Part shown: positions 34,379 to 42,594 of the stretch, piece after piece
Layout of the letters: every line of letters starts with the position of its first letter
Position numbering within the stretch: position 1 is the first letter of the stretch
The notes under the pieces: generated by a model
Databases searched by the model: none
What the model was told of the DNA's origin: nothing
The model's input: the letters and a program-made list of their open reading frames with translations, nothing else
Origin: Croceicoccus pelagius
Lineage (GTDB): Bacteria; Pseudomonadota; Alphaproteobacteria; Sphingomonadales; Sphingomonadaceae
Assembly (NCBI RefSeq): GCF_001661915.1
Contig: NZ_LYWY01000034.1
Coordinates: forward strand, 186,001 to 250,000
Length of the DNA: 64,000 bases
Direction: 5' to 3'
Made by a program: the position numbers and the translations under genes

Positions 34379-34675
34379 ATGCGCGTAGCCGTGCCGCACT
34401 CGCTCCCCAAGGCGGAGGTGCGCCGTCGCCTCGACGACAAACAGGATTCGATGACCAACCTGGTCCCCGGCGGGATGGCCGAAATCGAGACCAGCTGGGC
34501 CAGCGAAGACCGCATGGTCTTGACGATCCGCGCGATGGGTCAGGAAATGACCGGCAATGTCGATATCGAGGATGAAGCCGTGGTCTTCACGATTGACCTG
34601 CCGTTCGCGCTGTCCTTCGTCGAGCCGATGATTTCCGGCGCGATCGAGCAGAAGGGCCGCAAGCTGCTGGCCTAA
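34379..34675 (+). CDS. Polyhydroxyalkanoic acid system family protein (PHA_gran_rgn)
   Basis: 98 residues. Matches the small PF09650-type domain (MRVAVPHSLPKAEVRRRLDD, MAEIETSWASEDRMVLTIRAMGQEMTGNVDIEDEAVVFTIDLPFALSFVEPMIS). The family name comes from PHA gene clusters but members occur without PHA genes; no phaC/phaP is seen here. It starts 1 nt after the XpaC-like gene, so it is the third gene of this operon. Its stop overlaps the convergent DUF2721 stop by 4 nt. Confidence 0.82.
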   Translation: MRVAVPHSLPKAEVRRRLDDKQDSMTNLVPGGMAEIETSWASEDRMVLTIRAMGQEMTGNVDIEDEAVVFTIDLPFALSFVEPMISGAIEQKGRKLLA

Positions 34676-35112
34676 AGATCGCGGTCCAGTTCCAGATAGG
34701 CGAGCGGGACACGCAGCTGTTCCGAGGCTACCCGCGTTTCCATCAGGAACAGGATCAGGCCTGCAAGCAGCAGGGCAATCGCGGTGGCGAAACTGATCGC
34801 GACTGCCGCTTCGGTGGCCGCGTGCAGGAACTGGCCGGAAAAGATCAGCACGACCGTGATCCCGATGGTGATTGCAGACAGCACCATCATCAGTTGCGCC
34901 CGCCCGATCAGCGTCGTGCGGCGAGCCAGCATCCGCAGTTCGCGCACACTGGCGTCGTGTTCCTCGCCACTCGACTCGCGAAAGGCGACCTGCATCTCGC
35001 GGGTACGGTCGACCACGCGAGACAGCCGCGAAGCCATCATGTTGAGGATGTTGCCGATGGCGACGAGCACGAACACCGGCGCGAGTGCAAGCTGGATGGT
35101 CTGAACGATCAT
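34672..35112 (-). CDS. DUF2721 membrane protein
   Basis: 146 residues. One N-terminal helix (QLALAPVFVLVAIGNILNMMA), a charged loop starting SRLSRVVDRTREMQ, and two C-terminal helices. This layout and the VDR-T/R motif define DUF2721. Function unknown. Convergent with the TelA operon. Confidence 0.85.
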   Translation of the reverse strand: MIVQTIQLALAPVFVLVAIGNILNMMASRLSRVVDRTREMQVAFRESSGEEHDASVRELRMLARRTTLIGRAQLMMVLSAITIGITVVLIFSGQFLHAATEAAVAISFATAIALLLAGLILFLMETRVASEQLRVPLAYLELDRDL

Positions 35113-35153
35113 GCGCCGGTTCTAACGCCCCCGATGCATTCGGGAAAGCAGGC

Positions 35154-35960
35154 TCAACAGCCCCGCGTCAGCAGCGCGGTCGCCCCGCCCGCTATCTCTA
35201 CACAGTGGATGTCGTCCGCCAGAGCACATTCGCCGACAGCGACCGCCTTGCTGGCAACGCTCACGCCTTCGCTGCGCGGAATGACCAGCAGCGCGCCCGG
35301 ATAGTCGCCCGCGATCGCCTGTTCGACCGGCCCCTCAACCTTGTCGAGCAGGAAGAACGGACCTTCGACCAGCCGCATCGTCCCGCCCTCGGGCACAGTC
35401 TGGTGCAGACGCATGTCGTAAGGCTCGCCCTTTGCGACGGCCATGCCCTCTTCCAAGTGCAGTTCGCGCGCGCGGCCATAGTCGTAGAGGCGGTAGGTGA
35501 TGTCGCTGTTCTGCTGCACCTCGATCAGGCTGACGCCCGCGCCGATGGCATGGACGGTGTTGGCCGGGATGTAGAAGAAGTCGCCTGCCCTGACCTCGTG
35601 CCAGACAAGCATGTCCTCGATACTGCCGTCGAGAGATGCGGCGCGCATCGTGCCGGCATCGAGGTCCCTTGCGAACCCGATGCCCAGCGTCGCGCCCGGT
35701 TCGGCGTCGATCACGTACCAGCATTCCGACTTGCCCTGACGGCCCAGTCCCGCCGCTTCGGACTGGTCGTCATCGGGGTGAACTTGCACCGACAGCTTCT
35801 CGCTGGTGAAAATGTATTTGACGAGGAGATCGGGCAGAGCCGCGGGCGGTTCGAACCAGATCTCGCCGATCCGTTGGCCTTCAGGCGCGGTGAACGGCGG
35901 CGGCAGGGTATCCTTGCCCCACGGCTTCTCGACCGAGATCGTGCAGAGGACGCTGCTCAT
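35154..35960 (-). CDS. manA: Class I mannose-6-phosphate isomerase
   Basis: 268 residues, the short bacterial class I form. Zinc-site motifs are visible: SVQVHPDDDQSEAAGLGRQGKSECWYV (Q, H and E ligands) and IPANTVHAIGAGVSLIEVQQNSDITYRLYDYGR. It interconverts fructose-6-P and mannose-6-P. It overlaps the ManC gene by 4 nt and closes the mannose operon. Confidence 0.92.
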   Translation of the reverse strand: MSSVLCTISVEKPWGKDTLPPPFTAPEGQRIGEIWFEPPAALPDLLVKYIFTSEKLSVQVHPDDDQSEAAGLGRQGKSECWYVIDAEPGATLGIGFARDLDAGTMRAASLDGSIEDMLVWHEVRAGDFFYIPANTVHAIGAGVSLIEVQQNSDITYRLYDYGRARELHLEEGMAVAKGEPYDMRLHQTVPEGGTMRLVEGPFFLLDKVEGPVEQAIAGDYPGALLVIPRSEGVSVASKAVAVGECALADDIHCVEIAGGATALLTRGC

Positions 35961-36997
35961 TGCGAGCAGGCGCCCGTCAGCTTGCCGACCTTTTGCGAAC
36001 CTTCAGCACTGGTGACGAGGATGTCGTCCCCGTCGACCACGACGATCACGTCTTCAAGCCCGATGACCGAGACGCGCGGCCCGTCGCTGTCGACCATGAC
36101 ATTGCGGCAATCGACCAGTTCGACCCGGCCGCGCGCGACATTGCCATCCTCGTCCCGCGCCCGCGCCTCGCGCAGCGCCTGCCAGTTGCCGATGTCGGAC
36201 CAGCCCATGGCGACAGGCACCATCGCGGCCTTGCCGGTGTTTTCCATGACCGCGTAATCGACGCTCTCGCTCTCGATCTCGGCGAAGGCCTTGGCTTCGG
36301 GGTAGAAGCGGCGCCCCTCGGCGTGTCCTGCACTCACTGCCTCGCGCGCTTTTTGCGCGATCTGCGGGCGGTGTGCGGTCAGTTCGTCCATGAAAGTGCC
36401 GGCGCGAAAGGCGAAGAGGCCGCCGTTCCAGCTATACCCGCCCTCGGCCAGGAAAGCCTCCGCACGTGGACGGTCGGGCTTTTCGACGAAACGTTCGATG
36501 GCCCATGCGCCGTCGCCGATCTCGTCACCCTGCTTCAGGTAGCCGAAGCCGGTTTCCGGCGCGTCGGGCGTGATGCCGAATGCCACCAGCCAGCCTTCGC
36601 GCGCCAGTTCGCAGGCACGCGCGGCCGCAGAGTTGAAAGCGTCGCAATCGGCGATGTGGTGGTCGCTCGGGCAGACCAGCATGACGTCGTTCGCGTCCAG
36701 CCTGCAGGCGGCCAGCGCGATGGCGGCGGCGGTGTTGCGGGCCATCGGTTCGACGATCACGGTGCCTTCGGCAGCGTCGAGCTGCGCCTCGACATGTTCG
36801 AGATGCGCGCTGCCGGTAACGACGACCGGCGCGCCGAACATTTCGGGGTCGGCACAGCGCTTCAGGGTGGAGATGAACAGCGGCTCTTCATCGACCAGCG
36901 GGATGAAGGGCTTGGGCCGCGATGCCCGCGAACGGGGCCAGAGACGGGTCCCGCTTCCGCCGCACAGGACAACCGGAACCATCTTGGTTTTCAACAT
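35957..36997 (-). CDS. manC: Mannose-1-phosphate guanylyltransferase (GDP-mannose pyrophosphorylase)
   Basis: 346 residues from ATG 36997; MVPVVLCGGSG at 36982 is an alternative. Nucleotidyltransferase signature LCGGSGTRLWPRSRASRPKPFIPL, substrate motif VEKPDRPRAEAFL and EWNxG-like YSWNGGLFAFR. The C-terminal PMI domain of bifunctional ManC (~470 aa) is missing, matching the presence of a separate manA downstream. It makes GDP-mannose, the donor for mannosyltransferases. One base separates it from the GH130 gene. Confidence 0.94.
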   Translation of the reverse strand: MLKTKMVPVVLCGGSGTRLWPRSRASRPKPFIPLVDEEPLFISTLKRCADPEMFGAPVVVTGSAHLEHVEAQLDAAEGTVIVEPMARNTAAAIALAACRLDANDVMLVCPSDHHIADCDAFNSAAARACELAREGWLVAFGITPDAPETGFGYLKQGDEIGDGAWAIERFVEKPDRPRAEAFLAEGGYSWNGGLFAFRAGTFMDELTAHRPQIAQKAREAVSAGHAEGRRFYPEAKAFAEIESESVDYAVMENTGKAAMVPVAMGWSDIGNWQALREARARDEDGNVARGRVELVDCRNVMVDSDGPRVSVIGLEDVIVVVDGDDILVTSAEGSQKVGKLTGACSQ

Positions 36998-36998
36998 C

Positions 36999-38336
36999 TT
37001 ACTCCATGATCTGCAGGAGATCCTCGACCGTACAGGTAGCAAATCCGACCGCACTGTCTGAAATGCCGTAAGGAACCAAAAGGTCCTCGCCCATTTTCAG
37101 CGCACCGCATGTATAGACCACGTTGGGGACATATCCCGACCGGTCGTCGTCCTCTGCGGTCAGGACCGGCGCTTTGCTGCGGGCAAGGACCTTTGACGGA
37201 TCCTCTCGGTCGAGCAGCGCACAGCCCAGCGCATACTTGCGCATTGCGCCCACGCCGTGGGTGAACAGCAGCCAGCCATGATCGGTCAGGATCGGGCTGC
37301 CGCAATTGCCGATCTGGATGAATTCCCACGGGTATTTTGGCCCCATCAGCAGTTCGCCCTCGTCGTCCCAGCACGACAAGTCGTCGGATCGCAGCAGGAA
37401 CAGGTTCTTCCCGTCCTGCCGTCCGACCATGACGTACTGCCCGCCAATCTTTTCCGGGAACAGAGCCATACCCTTATTGCGCCCGGCCTTCCCCTGAATT
37501 GCCTCGAGCGTGAAGCTCTTGAAATCGCGGGTTCTCATCAGCTCGGACCGGATCGAACGGCCCGAATAGGCGGTGTAGGTGCCGATCCATTCGTAATCGC
37601 CGCCGCCATGGTCGAACCGCACGAGGCGCAAGTCTTCCAGCCCGCCGGCCTGCTGTTCGGTGACAGGGAAGATCACGGTGTTAGAAAGGCTGGAATCGGC
37701 ATGGCGATAGACAGTGACGGCGTTATCACCCGCTACTTCGGCCACCGCACTGTCGGCGGCAGTCGCGAAAGTGGACTGCGGCCACAGCTCGAAATTGCCG
37801 CCAGGTTCCAGGATGCCTTCACGGAACGCGATCGAGGAAATGTGCCCCTCGCCAACGGCGCGCAGCGACATGACAAAGCGGCAGGCATCGCCCGACATGC
37901 CCGACTGATCGGGATGCGGCACGATCGACGGGTTCATCAGCGCGGCTGCAGCGTAAGTATATTCGTGGCAGAAATAGCTGCCGATCAGCTTGCGCCGCAT
38001 TTCGGAGAATTTCGAACCGTCGATGTCGAGCACTTCCTCCACCTCGGCATAGCGTTCGAGAAACATGGTCTCGGTCTGCCAGTGGCGCTCGGCGAAATCG
38101 TGCTGCACGCGGCGGTATTCTATCGCGGCCTGATCCTCGGTCAGCCCGGCGATATCCTCGACCAGTTTTAGCGCGCGATTACCGTCTGCTGTCCGGGCCT
38201 GCCAGCCCAGGTGAAATGGGCGAAGGACGACCCGCGAAGGGTCTGCGTACAGCCGCTCATCTGAAATGCGTAGCGGGCTGTCGGGGTAATCGCTGGTTCT
38301 CAATGACTTCTCCGGACGACTCGGCTCGCTGCACAT
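36999..38336 (-). CDS. GH130-family mannoside phosphorylase/hydrolase-like protein
   Basis: 445 residues. Five-bladed propeller of the GH130 family: PSIVPHPDQ, MSLRAVGEGHISSIAFREG, GGLEDLRLVRF, YTAYSGRSIRSELMRT, GRNKGMALFPEKIGGQYVMVGRQDGKN, GNCGSPILTDHGWLLFTHGVG, VYTCGALKMGEDLLVPYGISDSAVGFAT. GH130 enzymes split beta-mannosides by phosphate or water. Its first ATG (38336) lies 80 nt inside the upstream GT4 gene; a TTG at 38303 with a ggagaag site is an alternative start. Long N-terminal extension (~100 residues) relative to small GH130 proteins. Confidence 0.88.
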   Translation of the reverse strand: MCSEPSRPEKSLRTSDYPDSPLRISDERLYADPSRVVLRPFHLGWQARTADGNRALKLVEDIAGLTEDQAAIEYRRVQHDFAERHWQTETMFLERYAEVEEVLDIDGSKFSEMRRKLIGSYFCHEYTYAAAALMNPSIVPHPDQSGMSGDACRFVMSLRAVGEGHISSIAFREGILEPGGNFELWPQSTFATAADSAVAEVAGDNAVTVYRHADSSLSNTVIFPVTEQQAGGLEDLRLVRFDHGGGDYEWIGTYTAYSGRSIRSELMRTRDFKSFTLEAIQGKAGRNKGMALFPEKIGGQYVMVGRQDGKNLFLLRSDDLSCWDDEGELLMGPKYPWEFIQIGNCGSPILTDHGWLLFTHGVGAMRKYALGCALLDREDPSKVLARSKAPVLTAEDDDRSGYVPNVVYTCGALKMGEDLLVPYGISDSAVGFATCTVEDLLQIME

Positions 38337-40620
38337 GTGCCAGCGCTACCACGGCGTAGTGGGCAAGCTGAAATGCCAAAATCGATTCCGCACCGCAATT
38401 GCGGTTGGCCCCGCGCGGGGTGATCCCGTCGCGGCAGCGGCCACTGGCCAGATCGGCAAGGACGACGCGGCGGTCGTTGTCGCCGAGGAACCAGCGGTAG
38501 GCGGTGGTGGCGTGGCCGTACCAGAAGCGGTCCTGTGTCGCGTCGAACGCGCTCATCGCGGCTTCCACGGCAGCCTGGGCCTCCAGCGGCTGCTGGTCGA
38601 AAGGCAGGACTTCGTGCGGCTGGTGGAAGCTTTCCGAACCGACGGCACGGAAGTTGCCCTGCGCCGAAGTCTGCTGCTCTGCGATCCAGCGCAGCGAGGA
38701 CAGGCCCGATGCCAGCCACTCGGGCCTGTCGAGAGCACGGCCAGCCTCGATCAGCGCCTGCGACAGGCGGGGATTGTCGTACCCCAGCACACATTCGAAC
38801 CAGGCCCAATCGGGACGACGCGAATCTTCGAGCAGGCCGTGGAGCATCGCCCCGCCCCGCTGCAGCATGGCGGTAGCCCCCGCGTGGTCTTTTTCGCCCT
38901 CAAGCCTGCCGACTGCGCCCAACGTGGCGAAGGCGACGGCGCGCGGGGAATCGATATCGGCAAAGCCTGCCAGCGCCTGATCGAACAGCCCGCGGGCCCA
39001 CCAGCGCAAGTCCTCGGTACGCCCGCGCGACGCGGTGTGACCCAGCGCCCAGATCGCGCGGCCGTTGGAATCGTCGGAGCCGCAAGTCTCGGACCATGTC
39101 CGGTCGTAGGCCATGAAGTTGCGGAATTTGCCCTGCGAGGGGTCGAAGGCGTGCTGGACGAAGGATGCGAACATCGCGGCGAATCTGTCCGCTTCGCGCG
39201 CTTCCATCCGGTCTGTCATGTTCATCAGTATCAACGCGCGGGCATTGTCGTCGAGGCAATAGCCGTGGCTGCGATCGGGTACGGTGCCGATGGCATGCTG
39301 GATCATGCCGACATCGTCACACATACCCATGAAACCGCCCATGCCGGGCGCCGCGAACAGGCGCGAGGCAACGGAACGCTGTTCGCCGAGGCATTTGTCG
39401 ACGAGCGAAGCTGCCGCATCGGCAAAGCGCGGCCAGATCGTCTCGCGCCCCTTTTCATAGGCGCGTCGCTGCATGGCCAAGAGAGCTTCGGGGCGGTCGA
39501 GAAGGCCGTTGACCGCCTCGGCCACGGCCTGGGATGAGCCCGGCTCGAAAAGCTGACCCACACCGCCAGAAAGCAGTTCGCGGGCGTGGATATAGGGCGT
39601 CGACACCACGGCCTTGCCCAGCGCCACGGCATAGCTGAGCGTGCCCGAAGTCGATTGCTGGAGATTGGGATAGGGCGTCAGGTAGATGTCGCACGCCTCC
39701 AGCTGGTCGAGCAATTCGGGCGTGTCGAGGAAGCGGTCCACCCACTCGATCCGGTCGGCAACGCCAAGCTGCGCGGCAAGGTCCTGCAAACCTTCGCGGT
39801 AGCTTTCGCCATGCTCGGCAACAAGGTTCGGGTGCGTCGCGCCGACGATGCGATAGACTACGTCAGGATGATGATCGGCAATCGCGGGCAGCGCCTCGAT
39901 CACGGTTTCGATCCCCTTGCCGGGGCCGAGCAGGCCAAACGTCATCAAGACCGGGCGATCGGACAGGCCGAGGTGCGCTTTGAACTGGTCCTGCCGACCG
40001 AAGGGACGATCGGGGGCGCCATGCGGGATGACGGTCAGCCTCTCCCGCCCGGTGCCGTAAAGGCGGGCGAGCAGATCTGCCGAATGCTCGGACATGACCA
40101 TGACCTGCGCGGCACGCGACAGCAGGTGGGCAAGGATCTCGCGCTGCTTGTCGCCGGGTTCGGCCAGCACGGTATGCAGCGTCAAGATGATCGGCGCCGC
40201 AATGCGATCGACGAAGTCGCAGACCATCTCGCCGCATTCACCGCCGAAGATGCCGTATTCGTGCTGAAGCCAGACGACGTCGGCCCCGCTGTCGTTGATG
40301 GCTTGTGCGGCGCGGCGATAGCCTTCGGCATCGTCCTGCACGATTTCGCGGGCCACACCGTCGTATTCCAATGGATCGTTCGCATCGACGAGCGCATGGA
40401 CGTCGACTTCAAGCTCGCCATGATAACGGCCAAGCTGTTCGACGAGGTCGGAGGTGAAAGTCGCGATCCCGCACTTGCGCGGGACATAAGTACCGACAAC
40501 CGCGACGCGGCCGATCGCCTGGTCCGAGGCCTGTCCGGGGAAAAGGGTTATGACATCGGATCGGTCCGCCCCACCGTGGTCGGCGGAAATGGATTCGTTC
40601 GGGCTGCGATCATCCGACAT
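38257..40620 (-). CDS. Two-domain GT4 glycosyltransferase with C-terminal toroid domain
   Basis: 787 residues from ATG 40620. N-terminal GT-B domain (about 35-420): RVAVVGTYVPRKCGIATFTSDL, WLQHEYGIFGGECGEM, TFGLLGPGKGIETVIEAL, YLTPYPNLQQSTSGTLSYAVALGKAVVSTPY. The C-terminal ~360 residues form an all-helical region (HGYCLDDNARALILMNM... DRTWSETCGSDDSNGRAIWALGH... QTSAQGNFRAVGSESFHQ) like an (alpha/alpha)6 toroid of glycosidases or epimerases. First gene of the operon with GH130, manC and manA; a mannosyltransferase coupled to a sugar-acting toroid is inference. Confidence 0.86.
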   Translation of the reverse strand: MSDDRSPNESISADHGGADRSDVITLFPGQASDQAIGRVAVVGTYVPRKCGIATFTSDLVEQLGRYHGELEVDVHALVDANDPLEYDGVAREIVQDDAEGYRRAAQAINDSGADVVWLQHEYGIFGGECGEMVCDFVDRIAAPIILTLHTVLAEPGDKQREILAHLLSRAAQVMVMSEHSADLLARLYGTGRERLTVIPHGAPDRPFGRQDQFKAHLGLSDRPVLMTFGLLGPGKGIETVIEALPAIADHHPDVVYRIVGATHPNLVAEHGESYREGLQDLAAQLGVADRIEWVDRFLDTPELLDQLEACDIYLTPYPNLQQSTSGTLSYAVALGKAVVSTPYIHARELLSGGVGQLFEPGSSQAVAEAVNGLLDRPEALLAMQRRAYEKGRETIWPRFADAAASLVDKCLGEQRSVASRLFAAPGMGGFMGMCDDVGMIQHAIGTVPDRSHGYCLDDNARALILMNMTDRMEAREADRFAAMFASFVQHAFDPSQGKFRNFMAYDRTWSETCGSDDSNGRAIWALGHTASRGRTEDLRWWARGLFDQALAGFADIDSPRAVAFATLGAVGRLEGEKDHAGATAMLQRGGAMLHGLLEDSRRPDWAWFECVLGYDNPRLSQALIEAGRALDRPEWLASGLSSLRWIAEQQTSAQGNFRAVGSESFHQPHEVLPFDQQPLEAQAAVEAAMSAFDATQDRFWYGHATTAYRWFLGDNDRRVVLADLASGRCRDGITPRGANRNCGAESILAFQLAHYAVVALAHVQRAESSGEVIENQRLPRQPATHFR

Positions 40621-40808
40621 GGGTTTCCTCGCGTTATCGGGGCTTACCGGAAGGCAACCCCCGAGTGGACCGACAGTTCCTTCGCACATGCAAAAATGTC
40701 GGTTCGGTTACGACGACTCGTCCGAAACGTAACACGGGCAAACCCACCAGAAGAAATGTTAATTTGCATCTGCGAAAGAATCTCGCAATTGCGGCAAAAG
40801 TACGGCTG

Positions 40809-41573
40809 TTACTGCCACCACCATTGTTTCCAGCCGACTTTTTCGCTGGTCGGATTGCCATCGCCGTCGATTGCCGGACGATAGCGGAAACGTTCGATCA
40901 CGAGCTGGCAGGTGATCCGGTCGACCTCGGAATTTCCGCTGGACCGGCGGACGCGGCAATCGCGGGTCGTACCGTCGGGATTGACGGTGAAATGGACGAT
41001 CACATAGGCGCCATCGCGTTCCTGAACACTGCTGCGCGGATAGTCCTTGGCGCGGATTTCGCCCGCGATCTTCTCGGCATGGCGGGCGAAGGGAACCCCG
41101 CCCGATCCAGTGCCCTGACCGCCGCTTCCCGTGCCGATGCCCGGACCGCCACCGCCTGTCCCCGTGCCCTGCTCTGCCGCGCCCGAACGCGTCTGGTCGC
41201 CGGTAGAAGAGACCGGCGGGACGGGGTCCTGCTTCTTGGGGATGCGCGCGGGTGGGGCGCTGATTTCCTTGGGCTTGGCTTCTGCCGCTTCTGCCCCCGA
41301 TGCGCCTTTGGGTTCGATTTCCTCGACCTTCTGCGGCGGCTCTTCCGGCTCGCTCTGGAAAGGGATCGAGAATGAGGTGACCGTCTCCTTCACCGCCTCG
41401 GGCACGAAATCGATGTCGAATGCGCGCAGAAGGCCGAAGATGGCGGCAACGTGGATCAGGCCGACGACGGCAAACGTCGCAAGCTTGCGCCCGCTTATGC
41501 GAGAGCGGGCCCTGCTGGCGATTGTTTCGCGGCGGGTAAATGTGGCTTGCGGGGCCTGGTCCATGGGCGTCAA
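40809..41573 (-). CDS. tonB: TonB-family energy transducer
   Basis: 254 residues (the start could also be the Met at 41564). One N-terminal anchor (about 31-50), a Pro/Glu/Lys-rich periplasmic spacer (EEPPQKVEEIEPKG, PPARIPKKQDPVPP) and a Gly-rich stretch (GTGTGGGGPGIGTG), then the C-terminal TonB domain (YPRSSVQERDGAYVIVHFTVNPDGTTRDCRV...CQLVIERFRYRPA). It transduces proton-motive energy to outer-membrane receptors. No exbB/exbD next to it. A Cys pair (DCRV, TCQL) in the C-domain may form a disulfide. Confidence 0.9.
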   Translation of the reverse strand: MTPMDQAPQATFTRRETIASRARSRISGRKLATFAVVGLIHVAAIFGLLRAFDIDFVPEAVKETVTSFSIPFQSEPEEPPQKVEEIEPKGASGAEAAEAKPKEISAPPARIPKKQDPVPPVSSTGDQTRSGAAEQGTGTGGGGPGIGTGSGGQGTGSGGVPFARHAEKIAGEIRAKDYPRSSVQERDGAYVIVHFTVNPDGTTRDCRVRRSSGNSEVDRITCQLVIERFRYRPAIDGDGNPTSEKVGWKQWWWQ

Positions 41574-41659
41574 ACGAATGCCTCCCCCGCCCCGTTCCCG
41601 CGTTCCGACCGCTTTGGCCGCGCGCAGCCTATGATGGGCGGGGCAAGACGGAGGAAACG

Positions 41660-42070
41660 ATGGCCTATATCCTCGTCGCGGACGATGACGAAATTCTTGC
41701 GGAAATGGTGCGGCACAGGCTGGAAACAGTCGGGCATGAAGTCTTGGTCGTCGAAGACGGCGAAGAGGCGCTGGATCGCGTCGGCCAGCGTCTGCCCGAT
41801 GCGATCCTGCTCGACTGGATGATGCCGATACGGTCCGGGATGGAGACGCTCCTGGCGCTGAAGAGCCACCCCACGCGGTGCCATGTGCCGGTGATCATGA
41901 TGACCTCTCGTCGCAATCAGTTCGACGTGCTGACCGCCCTGCGTGCCGGGGCTTCCGACTATGTCACGAAACCGTTTTCGCCCGAAGATCTGGCGCTGAG
42001 GGTTGAAAGTCTTCTGGACCGGAAACGCTTCGTCGCGGAAGGAAACGGCGTTCGCCAGAGGGTTCATTGA
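41660..42070 (+). CDS. Single-domain response regulator
   Basis: 136 residues from ATG 41660, with a gagg ribosome binding site. Complete receiver domain: acidic pocket DDDE (8-11), phospho-acceptor D52 (ILLDWMMP), switch T (MMTSRRN), and the conserved K (YVTKPFS). No output domain, so it acts like CheY/Spo0F by binding a partner. It sits between tonB and the tad locus; involvement in pilus control is possible but unproven. Confidence 0.92.
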   Translation: MAYILVADDDEILAEMVRHRLETVGHEVLVVEDGEEALDRVGQRLPDAILLDWMMPIRSGMETLLALKSHPTRCHVPVIMMTSRRNQFDVLTALRAGASDYVTKPFSPEDLALRVESLLDRKRFVAEGNGVRQRVH

Positions 42071-42074
42071 CAGG

Positions 42075-42551
42075 TCAGTAAGGGAGCAATCCCACGGCCG
42101 GGTTCGACAGCTGCATGATGATGCCGCCTGCCGCGATCGCGACGCCATAGGGCATGACCTTGTCGCCCTTGGAAATCTTGCGCTTCGTTACCTTGAAGAT
42201 GATCAGCCAGACTATGGCCACGACAAGGCCGGCCAGCGCAATCGACACGAACAGGCCCAGCGCCTCGGAAATGGGAAACCACGCAGCGCTTGCGGCGTAG
42301 AACTTGGCATCGCCACCGCCCCACAGCTTCATCGCGAAGATGATCATGGCAACGACCAGCGCACCGGCGAAATGACCGAGCGAGGACAGGCCGAGGTGCC
42401 ACCCGTTGAGCGTCGTCACCAGCACCAGCCCCGCCACGAGCATCGCGGCGTTGAGCCAATTGGGAATGCGCCGCGTGCGGATGTCGGAAACCGCACCGAC
42501 AAGAGCAAAGATGGTAAAGATCGCGGCAAGCGCGACAGCAGCCGTATTCAC
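42075..42551 (-). CDS. cpaA: Prepilin peptidase of the tad locus (A24 family, TadV/CpaA)
   Basis: 158 residues with about six helices. The catalytic aspartates of type IV prepilin peptidases are D23 (AVSDIRTRRIPNWLN) and D81 (WGGGDAKFYAA). The N-terminal methylase domain of PilD is absent, as usual for TadV. It cleaves the Flp pilin and pseudopilin leaders. Last gene of the tad locus on the minus strand. Confidence 0.93.
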   Translation of the reverse strand: MNTAAVALAAIFTIFALVGAVSDIRTRRIPNWLNAAMLVAGLVLVTTLNGWHLGLSSLGHFAGALVVAMIIFAMKLWGGGDAKFYAASAAWFPISEALGLFVSIALAGLVVAIVWLIIFKVTKRKISKGDKVMPYGVAIAAGGIIMQLSNPAVGLLPY

Positions 42552-42594
42552 GCGGGATTATTCCTGCCTTGTTGGTGGGGGGATTTTAGGGAGA

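Noticed and set aside
38335-39537. 400-codon plus-strand frame over the GT4 toroid
   Set aside because: Antisense to a gene with recognisable GT4 and toroid blocks; composition is shadow-like.
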